This document shows, in pieces, positions 44,200-55,228 of a stretch of DNA of 64,000 nt. The notes below the pieces were generated by a model. The model was given only the letters and a program-made list of their open reading frames with translations, ran no database searches and was not told the DNA's origin. How positions within the stretch are numbered: the stretch's first letter is position 1; every line of letters begins with the position of its first letter. Position numbers and translations under genes: made by a program. The DNA comes from Actinostola sp. cb2023 (Eukaryota > Cnidaria > Anthozoa > Actiniaria > Actinostolidae), in assembly GCA_033675265.1 (NCBI GenBank), contig JAUJYZ010000929.1, forward strand, positions 62,001 through 126,000, in the 5' to 3' direction.

Positions 44200-44343
44200 A
44201 TAACTGAGTATCGAAGAGGAGTCCAGGAGACTAAGTTCAAACAAAACGAGTCCAGTCTTTCAGACATCTTCAAACGAAGAACAAATGTTTGCTGACATTA
44301 TTATTTTACCCTCCCCGTACTTAGTGTATTTTGGTATATGGAG

Positions 44344-45490
44344 CTAGCATGCGCGAAGTGATAATCTGTTGTTCAATTTTGGCATGCAACTCCTCCTTTT
44401 ACTTCTCCCCTCTCCCCTCTCCCCTTCGTACTTTTCTCTTTTTCTCCTCATTTTCCTCTCTTCATCACACAGGAATCCCAATCCCAACAGGAATCCCATT
44501 AAAATTCCGATAAAGGAGTTACCTGTGGAGGAGGCTACTCTGCAGACAGCACTATAGTATATAGTTATGCAACGGGTTAGGTTGTCATCAGACTTTTCAT
44601 ATTCTTTGACACAACGATTATGCATCATCGGCAACACTTTGTTCTTCATCCATGCACTTTTCCCCAGCTCTTGCTCTAAAACCCTGTCGCTACAGTTCTT
44701 GATGACTGTCTCCATCAGTCCAAGTTGCCCTGGTATCTGATCGTTCCTGGTCCTATCATGTATTTCTACCTGGCTGCCTGGAATATCTCCTCCCTTCTTC
44801 TCCTCAAAGCCATCTCACAGGGCATCAACATACCATCATCCTGTTATCTGAATGGAAAATTAATAACTATTTTTTTTTAGTTTTGTTTGTTTTTGTTTTA
44901 TGTTTGTACTTTGTATGTGTAAAAATAAGTGTATTCTTTCTAATAAAAAATAAAACAAAAAATGAGAAACCATATTAATTTTGTTTACAACACAGTAAGC
45001 TTATAACAGTACAGCTTCATCATACCAGACAGTATATTAGCTACATGTACATGTATGTACCTTGTTGGTTTCCTTCTCTGACAGAAACTTTCTTTTCTTA
45101 TAAAGCTTCTGGTACAACACAGTACCCTCTACAATCAGCCTGTCTACCTCTTTTACCTTTTGATATTTGGATTCATTGTTTTAATTAATTTTGAAACTTT
45201 CATGTAACTGTAAGCTTAAATTAAGTTGCGCACTCAACCTATCACATGCAAATTGAACTCTTAGTGTTCCAAATCGAACTTCACAAATCGACATCAAAAA
45301 TGTATTTTTACATTAAATTAAGAATCAATGACTTAACCTTTGTTCTTATGCGATCGAGCCGTTTGCGTTCCTTCTTCAATTCAGCATTTTTTGCTGCTTC
45401 TTTATCCACAAGTTCTGCTTCTTCAAGTCGCTTCTGTTTTTGGAGTACCATCAATTGACCCACGGGGAACCGCTTATAACTTCTCTTCAT
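44344..45490 (-). pseudogene. Coiled-coil/basic protein gene, three exons, last exon decayed
   Basis: Exon 1 is 45490-45338 (51 codons, ATG start): MKRSYKRFPVGQLMVLQKQK, then a Lys/Glu-rich helix ending RTK, with a GTTAAG donor. Exon 2 is 45156-45061 (32 codons): VKEVDRLIVEGTVLYQKLYK, with a GTACAT donor. Both are phase 0. Exon 3 would begin at 44847 after CATTCAG, but the frame needs one base of shift to read MLMPCEMALRRRREEIF. Further down DRVLEQELGKSAWMKNKVL and NRCVKEYEKSDDNL are open to 44344. The family is not recognised. It lies upstream of the RecQ relic on the same strand. Confidence 0.45.
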
Positions 45491-45766
45491 GATGAGTTCA
45501 TCGCAGCTACGAAAAAAAACCCCGAAAAATCGATAAAAAATATACGATTGAAATATAAACCGTGACGAAGCCTAGTAATAACATTGTTATCGATTTCACG
45601 TTGAATTTAAAAAAAAAATATGAAACCAAAAAGGAGCTGTTTTCAAATTAAAACAGAGAAATTCAAAAACGGCGATCTGGGCACATTTGCTTCCCGCCAT
45701 CGATTGGAGCTGTAGTGACAAAAATACCATGTAGGGGAGGGTAGGCATTCTATAGTCCGTTGATGA

Positions 45767-46284
45767 TTAATTAGTTACCAGTCTCCCAAAAGTGCCGCGC
45801 GTCCAAGGTCGAAACTGGCCCCAATTGCAAAACTGTTGCCGATTTTGACGGTATTTTTGTGGCTGGGGTTTCTGTTTCAGTTCACAACTTGAACATTTCA
45901 TGTACTTGCCATCAGCTCCAATAATCCTTGAACATGCTAGCGCTTGGCACGTGAAATAGCTACCAATGGATTTTATTCCAATTATTGAAACATGGGCTTG
46001 TTTTGCTGTTAAGTTAGCAAGAGAAGGTTGTACTTCTGGAAGATTCTCGTTGGATGGTGTTGATAGCTCCAAAACCATTTCAATGAGATTCACATGGTAG
46101 AAAATTAACATTGGTCTTCAATGATAGTGTATTTTTGATGACAATGTTATTATACTGTTCGTTCTTTCAGTATATACTTTTCTCATGTTAGTTGATGATG
46201 TCTGCAGCTGAAAATTGATAAATGACACACTGCCATACTTTTGGACTGTTGTCACATTGTGGACAAAGCCAATTAGCTCCCCAC
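45767..46284 (-). pseudogene. OB-fold / zinc-ribbon (RPA-like) protein relic
   Basis: The exon opens at 46284 after ATTTCCAG: GELIGFVHNVTTVQKYGSV and SFINFQLQT, a pattern (GxVHxVxxxK....YFxFxLQ) I associate with RPA-like OB folds in invertebrate mobile-type proteins. After one frame break near 46120 come HVSIIGIKSIGSYFTCQ, SRIIGADGKYMKCSSCELKQ, with C....C and CxxC as a degenerate zinc ribbon. Such proteins would bind single-stranded DNA. The assignment is by pattern only. Confidence 0.45.
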
Positions 46285-46768
46285 CTGGAAATATAAATAA
46301 ACAAAACTAAACTTGATATACAAAATATACATGATCAATGTTTAAGAGAGGATGTATGTAAGGACCTAGAATCGCCGGACAACTAAAAAAATCGAATATA
46401 ATTTTCTTTCGCCATATGGGAGCGTGACATCATGTGGTTGCTCGATGCTAGTAAACAACAGAACATAACAGACATTTCAGTCTCAGAAGAAGCGTTTGTT
46501 GAACGTTTGATCTCAAAATACGTCCTAAAATACAATTTGGTGTTGTTGTGGTCGATGTGATGCGATGCCAACAGAAAAAGAAAGTGTTTGCTGCCAAGAA
46601 CTACGATTCCTTTCGAACTTAACTGAAGATTGGCATAAAAGTTGTTTCTTGATGTATTTCTGTTTACATTCAATCGTACACAGGCTTGAATAAGCAATCA
46701 TTTTAGTGCTTTATTAGTGCCAAAAAGTACTTGAAGATGGAGCTAACAATGTAATTTTAAATCCAAAC

Positions 46769-46903
46769 CAGATTTGCCTTGTATGACAAACCATGAGAGC
46801 TTCCTGCCAGTGTGCCTCAACAGAGACGTTTTATGGACTGCCCTGGTTTCCCTTCATGACAGGGAGAGTGCAGGACTGCCGAACAGGAACGATGCACCAA
46901 ACA
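46769..46903 (+). pseudogene. P2X7-tail-like exon (P2RX7 intracellular domain family)
   Basis: An AAACCAG acceptor precedes LPCMTNHESFLPVCLNRDVL, then WTALVSLHDRESAGLPNR, and a GTACATG donor follows at 46904. C.T.H..F...CL...VL matches the cysteine-rich P2X7 cytoplasmic-tail family, which is widespread in invertebrate multi-copy genes without a channel. It lies wholly inside the TTAA element, so it may be captured sequence. Confidence 0.5.
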
Positions 46904-47197
46904 GGTACATGCTTCTATATTATAAGCTTATATATACACACACAGTGATACACGCTGGGCACATAAGAGCCCAAAAATAGCGACTTTTGTATAACTACCA
47001 CAGTTTTAATCCAATCAATATGAAACTTAGAAACATAAGAGTACATGTGAAGATGATGATAAATCAGTTCTTTTCTTTCTTTTTTTTTTTTTTTGCTATT
47101 TGGCGGGAAAATGACGTCACGAACATGCCACCAAATTGTGAAATTCATAAAATTCATAAAATTAGGCATATAGCTTGAAAAAATATCTCAGATATCG

Positions 47198-47314
47198 TTA
47201 TTCAATCCAAAGATATGATTTTTTGAAATTTGAATTTTCCGCCATTTTGTGCTATTTTTAGTAACAAAATGGCGGACTTTCAAATTTCAAAAATTCATAT
47301 CTGTGGATTGAATA
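47198..47314. repeat. 53-bp-arm hairpin inside the TTAA element
   Basis: GTTATTCAATCCAAAGATAT ... CCGCCATTTTGT is mirrored by ACAAAATGGCGG ... ATATCTGTGGATTGAATAAC around a 13-nt loop. Arms differ at a few positions. Probably a nested MITE. Confidence 0.85.
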
Positions 47315-47539
47315 ACTATATGTATTATATTATTTCAGCTATATCTTTAATATTTAGTGTTCTTTCGATTGCAAAGATCAAATTAGTGTATTTCCCTAAA
47401 ATAGGTCATCTAAAGGAATGATATGGTGAAAGTTGTCCAGCGATTCTCGGTTCTTTTCTGACATCCTCTCTTAAAGCCTAAGGATTGTGGGGTTGAGTGT
47501 TTCTTCACTCTCTCTACATATTTTGAAATTACACAATTT

Positions 47540-47675
47540 TCAGTTCTTGTTGATTTTTGATGAGGGAGGAAAACCAGAGTCTGGAGAAACCGTTATTACA
47601 AAGGACAGAATAACACACCAAACAAATAAACTTCGTATGATGAGAGACTTTGAATGCTCTTGTATAGAATATTAG
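47540..47675 (+). other. Possible terminal exon
   Basis: ACAATTTTCAG is followed by an open block ending FECSCIEY and stop (GKPESGETVITKDRITHQTN inside). No family recognised. It lies just outside the TTAA element and might belong to the same host gene as the P2X7-like exon. Confidence 0.25.
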
Positions 47676-47689
47676 AATGTAGTGGTAGT

Positions 47690-48789
47690 GTGTGTGAGAG
47701 TACAGTGTCCCCCAATTAGTGCGCATGCGCTAAAACACATTGGACACTTAAATAAACAGTTATTTTTTTGTGTGTGTCCAGTTACATCCATTATTTTATC
47801 TCTAGGAACTCCTGCCTTTTTTAGCTTCTGTACACACGTTTTACGACTTGAGTAGTTGGTAAGCCTTTTTCCAGTGGCATCAATTAAACCAGATTTTTCG
47901 ACCATTGTTTTCATGATAGCACCAATTTTATGTTCACCCATTCTTTGTCTGCTGAACCAGACATCATGTTTTGGTTTGGAGATAATTCCCAGATAGATAG
48001 GTCCAGTTGTTCGTAGATCTTGCGGTCTCCTTTTCAGTAGTTCTTCAAATAACATCACTGGGCACCGTTGACCTCCTGTCGCAAACATCTTGGGCAGTGC
48101 TGCTCTTGGAGTGACTTGCAGCCCACCCTGCCTTGTCTTAGTTGGGCCCTCTTTAAAATACAAGTACCTGATAGAGTTATCAGGACTGGTTATCATCTCG
48201 AAATCCTCCACATTCATGCTATAATGTTCTTGGCGACCACGAAGTCCGAAGTGCTCTCTTCCACAGGTGTTCTTCGTCTTCTTCACTTAAGGCATGTGAA
48301 GCATGCTTTCTTTTCCCATAGCCTTTGACACGCAGCTCTGTCGCTTTCGCCTCTAGTTACTGTCTTGATCTGTAAAATTCTCTGTCATGTAAAATGCTGT
48401 ACGTACGACCACTGTTTATTTAGCTGTCTGTCTAAAGCAGCTTGCATAACAGCTAAACGTTCTGGCTCATATTCCTCGCCGTCCTTCTTTGTCACCTCAG
48501 CGTAGAACTTACAGAGTGTTTCATCCAGTTCATGTAATGGGATGTCTTCAAGCTTCCTTGCTTCGCTCCTGGCCATACGCAAAGAGTCAAACACTTTCAC
48601 CCATGTCGAGGTACTTTTTGGGGTATTTTTGTTGACAGTTTCTTCTCGCATAACAGTTAAATTTTCACTAGATACTTCTGGGAATCTTACAATAGCTTCT
48701 TGTAGTTCGTTGTTAATTAAATCATCTAAATTTTGGCTAAAAACGTTGTTGAATAGAGACCAATTTACAATTTCCCCTTCGTCCGCCAT
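47690..48789 (-). pseudogene. Crypton-like tyrosine recombinase (DUF3504 type), broken
   Basis: Start ATG at 48789. N-terminal acidic region, then the SAM-like core-binding domain (LDETLCKFYAEVTKKDGEEY, EPERLAVMQAAL). After a frame break near 48390-48290 with loss of part of the catalytic domain, the frame reads FGLRGRQEHYSMNVEDFE (catalytic Arg region), YFKEGPTKTRQGGL, PKMFATGGQRCPV and LTNYSSRKTCVQKLKKAG, VTGH. The usual HxxR box is YxxR here, and the Tyr-containing end after TGH is replaced by unrelated text to 47672. Crypton recombinases cut and rejoin DNA through a Tyr nucleophile. With the box changed and the Tyr gone, this copy is dead. Confidence 0.8.
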
Positions 48790-48839
48790 ATTGAAACAAG
48801 GACAAAGTAAACAAAGCCAGCAAGCATAAGCCGCGCGCT

Positions 48840-49135
48840 GATTGGTTGAAATTATATTTCTATTGTTTTCGTTGAGTTTTGATTGGCTGAGATAAACTAT
48901 CCAATTTCTGAGTAATTGGATAGTCTAAATTTTCTTACGAAAAGTCCATACGAAAACTATCCAAATTAATATTTAATTTGGACAGTTTGAAAAATATGAA
49001 AATAATACCATAGGTGCTTGTATGGGATTATAGATAGATGATATGATTATAATTATAATTTAAAAAAAAGAGATAATAGAGGTTGTATATGATTTTAAAC
49101 TAGTAAATATTGAACTGTCATCTTGCAAGATGACA
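48840..49135. other. AT-rich spacer with small inverted repeats
   Basis: AAACTATCCAATTTCTGAGTAATTGGATAGTCTA (48894-48927) folds back, and ACTGTCATCTTG/CAAGATGACAGT (49114-49137) is a perfect 24-bp palindrome. No gene. Confidence 0.6.
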
Positions 49136-50215
49136 GTGTTTTAACTTCACTAATGGCAACATAAGACACTCCAGGAGTTCTCTCTGATTTACCAATATTA
49201 TTCTTGCTTTAGTCATAGTAAGACCTTGACTCTTGTGGATCGTTAAAGCATATGCAAGTCTTAGAGGGAACTATTGTCTCTCATGAAATCCATCTACTGA
49301 CTGAGCTGAGTCAGTAATTGGACATATTGCTACACATAATGGTAGTATATCACTGATAGAAGGACTTCTGTAGTCATCAAAGTGAACTATAACAGCTAAA
49401 GATAGTTAAATCTGGTGGCTGGTGATTTCTCTGGTACATAATTTCAATGACTATTCCATTAGCTCCGTTACAGAAACCAACTCTTGACGATAAATTCATT
49501 GTGAGCATTACCTTGGCTCCATTTGCAAGGAAAACTGTTGGCTGTAGACCTGACATTTCATCAGAAGGCATGTTTTTTGCCACAGCAGATGAATGACGAG
49601 CATTGATATGAGCAACAGGATCTTGAAGTTTAGTGAGTTGTTCATGATTATATGTTTCAACTTGTTCGTTACTGTAAAACAGTCTGGTAGCATCATCAAA
49701 TTGAGATGTATCTGCAATGTCTGATGGCTGACGAGTCAACAAGATATTCCAGTCTTCATTTGTTGATTTACCTTTTCTGAGCATTAACAGCAAATTTCTG
49801 AATTTTTCTTGTTCTGTAGACATGCCATAAACTCTTTGATTAACAGTGAGCTTTGCAACTTTGTCAAACATTGTGTATGTCTGATAGCCTTGTTCTCCAA
49901 CTGCATTTCATGGTTTGGCATGATAGAGTGCTTTATCTGCTACAGGTGGTAACTGACTGGATCACCAATCAAAATTAAGGACTTATCCCCAAGTACTTAA
50001 TTTGTAACAGCATCATATTGCTTGTTTGCAACGCTTATCTATCCATCCAAATGTGGTTTGGCCAAGCATGGAATTTTCATCTATGAGTATGTATTATATT
50101 CCATTGCGACTGGCTTGTAGTCTACATAAGCTTTAAGTGGTGAGATCTTTGTTACCTCTTGGACCAACTGGTAATTATAGCAAGGAATGAATTGTAACAC
50201 CTTTAAAAACACCAT
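49136..50215 (-). pseudogene. PIF1-like helicase, decayed
   Basis: Read leftward: FKGVTIHSLL, then ILIDENSMLGQTTFGWIDKR (Walker B region, Glu-Met replaced by Glu-Asn), SQLPPVADKALYHAK, MFDKVAKLTVNQRVYG, ANGAKVMLTMNL and NGANGIVIEIMYQ, and finally RLAYALTIHKSQGLTMTKA (motif VI). The longest open block is 49871-49377; frame breaks and TAG/TGA lie on both sides. The Walker A end is missing. PIF1 helicases unwind DNA 5' to 3' and are common cargo of Helitrons and large viral-like elements. No Helitron Rep domain was found here. Confidence 0.8.
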
Positions 50216-50439
50216 GACCTTTATCTTTTGGAAGGAGAGCTGGCTTTATTTTTGGGAGATTTCCCCCTGCAATTATTAATCTAACGGTCCATATCGTCCT
50301 TCATCTAAATGTTGTCCTATTCTCAACTTTTACCGAACGTAAGTAACATTACTTATTAAATAACTTGTAGCACTGCCATGTACTGTAGCTTCAACCATGT
50401 TTGTTATTGTATTGTAAAACATCAAACCCAATGAAATTA

Positions 50440-52080
50440 TGGAAATAATGCCATAAGTTTCTGATTGACAGTGTCCCAGAATATGTGATCAAATGTTATT
50501 CTTTGTATTGACATCCCTTTGAAAGTATATACCACAAAGTCACACCAGGCAGCACCAGTTATTGCTAATTGTTCTTGTACTTGGGCATAATATTCATGAT
50601 ATATTAGTTAATAAACAACACTGATCACCTACTCTTCTACCAAAAAAAATGGGATCAGTACAAGCATCCAGTGGGGTGACATCAGATTTTGTTGATGGAC
50701 ATTTAACTTCTAGGATCCCAAAAGGCTCAGTACATCCTAAGTCCATCACTTTTCCATCAGAGGTGGCTGCAAGCACAGACATTTCCTTTGAAATTACAAG
50801 CCCGCATTTGAGAACAGCTACTGGTGTTTTTCTTGCATACATATATTTTTGATACTCATGAAATGCTGTTGCTTCATATTTGTTCCCATGGAGAGTGTGC
50901 TGCTTGGGCAGAATTGTCGTGATTGCGCTGCCTTCTAGAAATCAGGTGAAACCTTGATGCCGTGAACCTATACGTTCTATGCTCCCTCCATTCATCACAA
51001 CCAGCCTGTTTCCTCTTCAATTTGGTTGATTTCGTTTTCATCTACCTCAAATGAAGCTAAGACGGTTTTCTGCTCCCCAGTAACATACAATCTTCGACAA
51101 AAGTGTTGGGACACTTTGACGTTACAGTGTGCAATAAAAATGCGCTCCCTCCTCTCCCCCATTGCAATGTTGATTTGTTTTGTTGTTTTGGAATTTTTAT
51201 TTTCTTTCACCCGAGCACTTTCCTGTTAAACAACAACATTGATTTGGGGGGAGTGGGGGGGTTAAATAGGGTTACACAAAGGCAAAAGTCTTGCCTATCA
51301 GTCCATAACATCAAAAAATTCAATTTATAACATGGTGTCCCAAGTACTTTTGTCGAAGATTGTAGTTTGGGTAAACTATGGTGTCTTTTAGGGGAAATTG
51401 TGTAAAGCTATTTATATTTAAGTTTTGTTCTGGATTTCTTGGGACACTCTTATGTCAGCACTTACACTAAAGTTGGCCTCAATATATGCTAGTTGGTAGC
51501 TAGTTGTAGAGCCTACAGGGCTACTCCCATATTTGGTTTCTACCTTAACATTAGCTGTATTTAAGGCAAGGGTTGCCAAACCTATTTTATGATTAATTGC
51601 TGCTATGGCTGCTTTAATCTGTTCTTCCTCTTCCACATGCATTGCATTGAGTTATTTTACGTGCCTCATAAAGTTGATCCTTTGTCAGACTTATCCTCAT
51701 CAGACTTAATTTTTGTGAAACTACATCCATCACTGGCTGTGACTGAATTGAATCATCTCTACCTCTCTTGTGCCAATTTTGCAACCTTGACGTACATGCC
51801 AAATATGGGGTTTCATCTAATTCATCTTGTAAATCATCAGTTGTTTTGCTTTCAAACAATGAGTATTTACATTAGGGCTAACGTATCGTTGCAATAACCA
51901 ACTTTACCAGTAGCATATGTGCAGTTGGCTTCTATCACTTGGCCGGAAATAATACACAAAGCTACATGTGTACTATGAGGTAATTCGTGTCTCTTGTAGC
52001 TGTGATAACACTTGCATTTGAAGTGGAAATGATCAGCATCATTATTTGTTTCTGGAGAAAGGTCTTTGCACGTTTGAGGC
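50440..52080 (-). pseudogene. SWIM + YqaJ exonuclease gene, split by a MITE
   Basis: Read leftward: HSYKRHELPHSTHVALCII, EANCTYATGKVGYCND (SWIM-like C.....C.H with the His changed), then CTSRLQNWHKRGRDD and QPVMDVVSQKL. The MITE at 51088-51362 follows, then DENEINQIEEETGWL, LPKQHTLHGNKYEATAF, LAATSDGKVMD (Asp of the PDG motif), FGILEVKCP (the E-x-K motif) and YYAQVQEQLAITGAAW, WCDFVVYTFKGM. YqaJ is a lambda-type exonuclease fold that resects duplex DNA ends. Domain order and residues are right, but stops and the MITE break the gene. The PIF1 relic follows on the same strand. Confidence 0.75.
51088..51362. mobile_element. MITE family M2, diverged copy (TA flanks)
   Basis: Ends CAATCTTCGACAAAAGTG and CTTTTGTCGAAGATTG with TA on both sides (51086-87, 51363-64). 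It interrupts the YqaJ gene. Internal text (AACATTGATTTGGGGGGAG) and termini resemble the pair at 52781 and 54452. Confidence 0.85.
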
Positions 52081-52335
52081 TTGTGGGAGGGGAATGGTGT
52101 TCGGCATTTCCAATCCTTCTACTGGAATTTTCTATATGTTTTTTTCATTTCAGCCCTAGTAAATAATGGCATCCACCTCATCCACCTCACTTTCATACTC
52201 GCTCCAGACCCCGACCGCGTGCGTCCGCCATTTGGAATTCAGTGTATAAGGGTAATGTATTTCGAGCTTAAGCTGTTTTATATTTCAATTGAATTTTAAA
52301 ATCAATAACTGTACAGCATTTCGGTAATCATATTA

Positions 52336-52623
52336 GCCATTTCAAAAACGAGTGGAGGACTGAGAACCAGTTTTTAGAATTAATATAATTATAACATGAA
52401 AGAGCATATCACAATTAGCAATATTTCCAACTTTCAATAGATTTAGTTAGATATTGAACGAGCAACAGCTTTCTAAACATCTCAAAAATCACAAAGAAAT
52501 GTATGATATCAAACTCCTGAAACTTACTAATTCTGATATGCACTTTCTTGTGATGGGGTTAATTTTTTAATTAGAATAATTATCCAAACTCGTTCCCAGT
52601 CCTCCACTCGTTTTTGAAATGGC
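52336..52623. mobile_element. MITE family M1, copy 2 (TA flanks)
   Basis: 288 bp with ends GCCATTTCAAAAACGAGTGG and CCACTCGTTTTTGAAATGGC, flanked by TA. Same family as 34773-35061. Confidence 0.85.
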
Positions 52624-52780
52624 TAATTTGAATTGTTTGTAAACAAACTACACATGCATTAGCAAGACTACAAATGTGTTGATTTCCCATGATTGTTGTT
52701 TTCTGTGAGGTACACACAAATATATAACAGTGAGATTAAATCGACCCTATCAATGTCTAGACATTATATGGCATGCATAT

Positions 52781-53045
52781 ACAATCGTTTGCAAAATGTT
52801 TTGACACCCCCACTGACAAAATGAGAAAATTGAAAGTGTCGTATTTTTCCACTTTTAACCCCCCGTTCCCCCTCTCAATGTTGACGAAAATGGCACCACG
52901 GCATATCATTTTAAAGAGCACATCAACATTGATTTAGGGGGGAGGGGAGAAGGATGATTGATACATTTGGGTCACTAAAATAAACGTTGAAACATTTTCA
53001 ACCCCGTTTTTTGAGAGGGGTGTCAATAATTTTGCAAACGATTGT
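52781..53045. mobile_element. MITE family M2, copy 1 of an identical pair
   Basis: 265 bp with ends ACAATCGTTTGCAAAATG and ATTTTGCAAACGATTGT (one arm with a small mismatch). By eye it is identical to 54452-54716. No clean target duplication at this site. Confidence 0.9.
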
Positions 53046-54451
53046 CTGACACACATTATGTCTGTTATCATACGAATGAAATGTGCCACTAAACTGAAAC
53101 TGTGTGAATAACATACTTTCCCAGTTAGCATTAAATATGCATAACAACCATGAATGTAATACATCATCACATGGAATAGTAAGGGTAAATGCGATTTACC
53201 TACACACTTTGAAATAGACGATTTTTTAAATATGAGGGAGGGGTGGGTGTGGAAAGGCTATGTCGATACTAGAGCCTTTTCGGATGTCGTTTTGAATAAT
53301 ATTATGGATTATAAAACAAAGCACATACGATTTTATTTTTAAATTGAGTAAGTAATATAGTATTGCACTTTCTAAGTTATGCTCATTGGTGATATTCTGA
53401 GAGCAAAGGAATCGAAAATTATCACGCACAATGTATGGGTCGGACGTCATATAATAGACACTCAGATGCTTCTATTATATTTCTGAATGATGGTCATTGA
53501 AGTAGTGTCCAATGTTTTCTACGAAACCGATATCCTTTGTCGACAAAATGAATCCGTTTTGTCACTATTATAACTGAAGGAGACTACATATTTTTGCTTA
53601 GTTACCGTACGCGTGCGTCACTTCCGTTACCCAATCCGCGTGCATTGACTGATTGATACTGACCTACATCTAGATCTTCAAACGAAAAGCTTAAAGCAAA
53701 TTCAAAAATTAATTGCAATGATATAACAAAGTGGAGATTTGACGGAGGAAAGTACCCCTGAGTGTTAATCGTCAAGTTGTTCGACAAGTATACCTTGTCA
53801 CATACAGTCTGACAGGCCAATGTATCGCAATTTTCAACTCTCCGTGCTCTACGTGAAATGTGAGACGCTCAACCACGCTCAACCACGCTCAACCGAATGT
53901 ATTAAAAAGGGAAGTATTATATATCTTTATACATTGATGGTTGAGCGTGGTAGAGCGTGGTTGTGGGTTTCATATTACCATCAAGCGTTTTACAACACGA
54001 TCTTCAGCTCTTACGTTTTCACGCCCGGCCGACCAAAACAACGAATGTAATATAGAATATATGTTATTGTACGCTGTTGCTGTTATAAACAAACACTTTA
54101 GACGGGAAAACATAAATAATCGCCTAATTTTAAGAACGTTTCACGAGTCAGTTAACGAGTAAAACCATGCAAGGGAGCACGGCAGACCTCTGTTTGTTGT
54201 AGATTTTGATATCGTTTACTCGGTTTGCCGCGATATTGAAAATTTCCTCGGCGCGAGCCCCGAAGGGGCGAGTAGAGCCCGATTCTCTTCCGATGTTTGT
54301 AACACGCCACGAGCCCCGAAGGGGTGAGAGGGAAGTGAAACAGTTGCAAATCGACCTGATTTTATAATTTGATGCTTGTAGCAAGTTGCTATGAACATGG
54401 CCGTTGCTATGAACATTGATCTACGCCTATTTTCCAAATTACCAAATCCAG
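53046..54451. other. No supported gene; GCTCAACCAC hairpin and CGAGCCCCGAAGG repeats
   Basis: CACGCTCAACCACGCTCAAC (53874-) is mirrored by GTTGAGCGTGGTAGAGCGTGG (53941-), forming a large hairpin. GCGAGCCCCGAAGGGG occurs at 54262 and CGAGCCCCGAAGGGGT at 54309. Open frames lack recognisable domains. Confidence 0.45.
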
Positions 54452-54716
54452 ACAATCGTTTGCAAAATGTTTTGACACCCCCACTGACAAAATGAGAAAA
54501 TTGAAAGTGTCGTATTTTTCCACTTTTAACCCCCCGTTCCCCCTCTCAATGTTGACGAAAATGGCACCACGGCATATCATTTTAAAGAGCACATCAACAT
54601 TGATTTAGGGGGGAGGGGAGAAGGATGATTGATACATTTGGGTCACTAAAATAAACGTTGAAACATTTTCAACCCCGTTTTTTGAGAGGGGTGTCAATAA
54701 TTTTGCAAACGATTGT
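54452..54716. mobile_element. MITE family M2, copy 2 of an identical pair
   Basis: Same 265-bp sequence as at 52781-53045, same orientation, 1.67 kb away. Flanks are unrelated to those of copy 1, so this looks like two insertions and not a segment duplication. Confidence 0.9.
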
Positions 54717-55228
54717 AGGTATACTGGTTTTAGGTTTTGACGGAGATATTTTCCAAAATTTCCTCTTTTTGGTCTTTAAGATAATTCTTTATACTGCAAG
54801 AAATAGGGGCAAGATCCCTTTACCTAGTGATTTTCAGTTAGCTCTAAAGCAATATGAAAAGATAGAATACAATATTGCAGAGAAGCAATCCCGTTTCACT
54901 TCGCATCTCCAAAAGTATGAAAAAATCAGACATTTTCTTGGTGCACGGACATAAACAAAATTTAATAAAATTTAATAAAATAAAAATAATAATTACTTAA
55001 CTATAATAATTACTTAACTAATTAAAAAGAACAAGAACAAACAAAAAACATATTTCCTTTTGAGACCTTAATTGTAAATTAATTGTAAATTATCTTTGTT
55101 TTCCCTATAATAATAATGTGTAATAATAATTATAATAATAATTTATGTTTTTTTCCTTCTGTTGTGTTTTGTAGTGTATGATTTGTATATTGTATATTGT
55201 TGGAAAAATCAATAAACATTGTTAAAGG
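54717..55228. other. Short open exon-like block, then AT-rich DNA
   Basis: Plus-strand text after CTGCAAG at about 54800 reads IPLPSDFQLALKQYEKIEYN and IAEKQSRFTSHLQKYEK before a stop at 54952. It is helical in composition but not recognised. AT-rich repeats (AATAAAATTTAATAAAATA) follow. Confidence 0.3.

Larger units (their letters stand above)
46346..47470. mobile_element. TTAA-flanked DNA element (piggyBac/Kolobok type)
   Basis: 1,125 bp with ends GAGAGGATGTATGTAAGGAC and its diverged mirror at the right (ACATCCTCTC). TIRs extend about 40 bp to GAATCGCCGGACAACT. TTAA lies on both sides (46342-46345 and 47471-47474). It carries a plus-strand P2X7-tail-like exon and a 117-bp hairpin but no transposase. 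Confidence 0.75.

Noticed and set aside
49136..50215. Helitron
   Set aside because: A PIF1-like helicase alone is not enough; no Rep HUH motif or Helitron 3' hairpin with CTRR end was found nearby.
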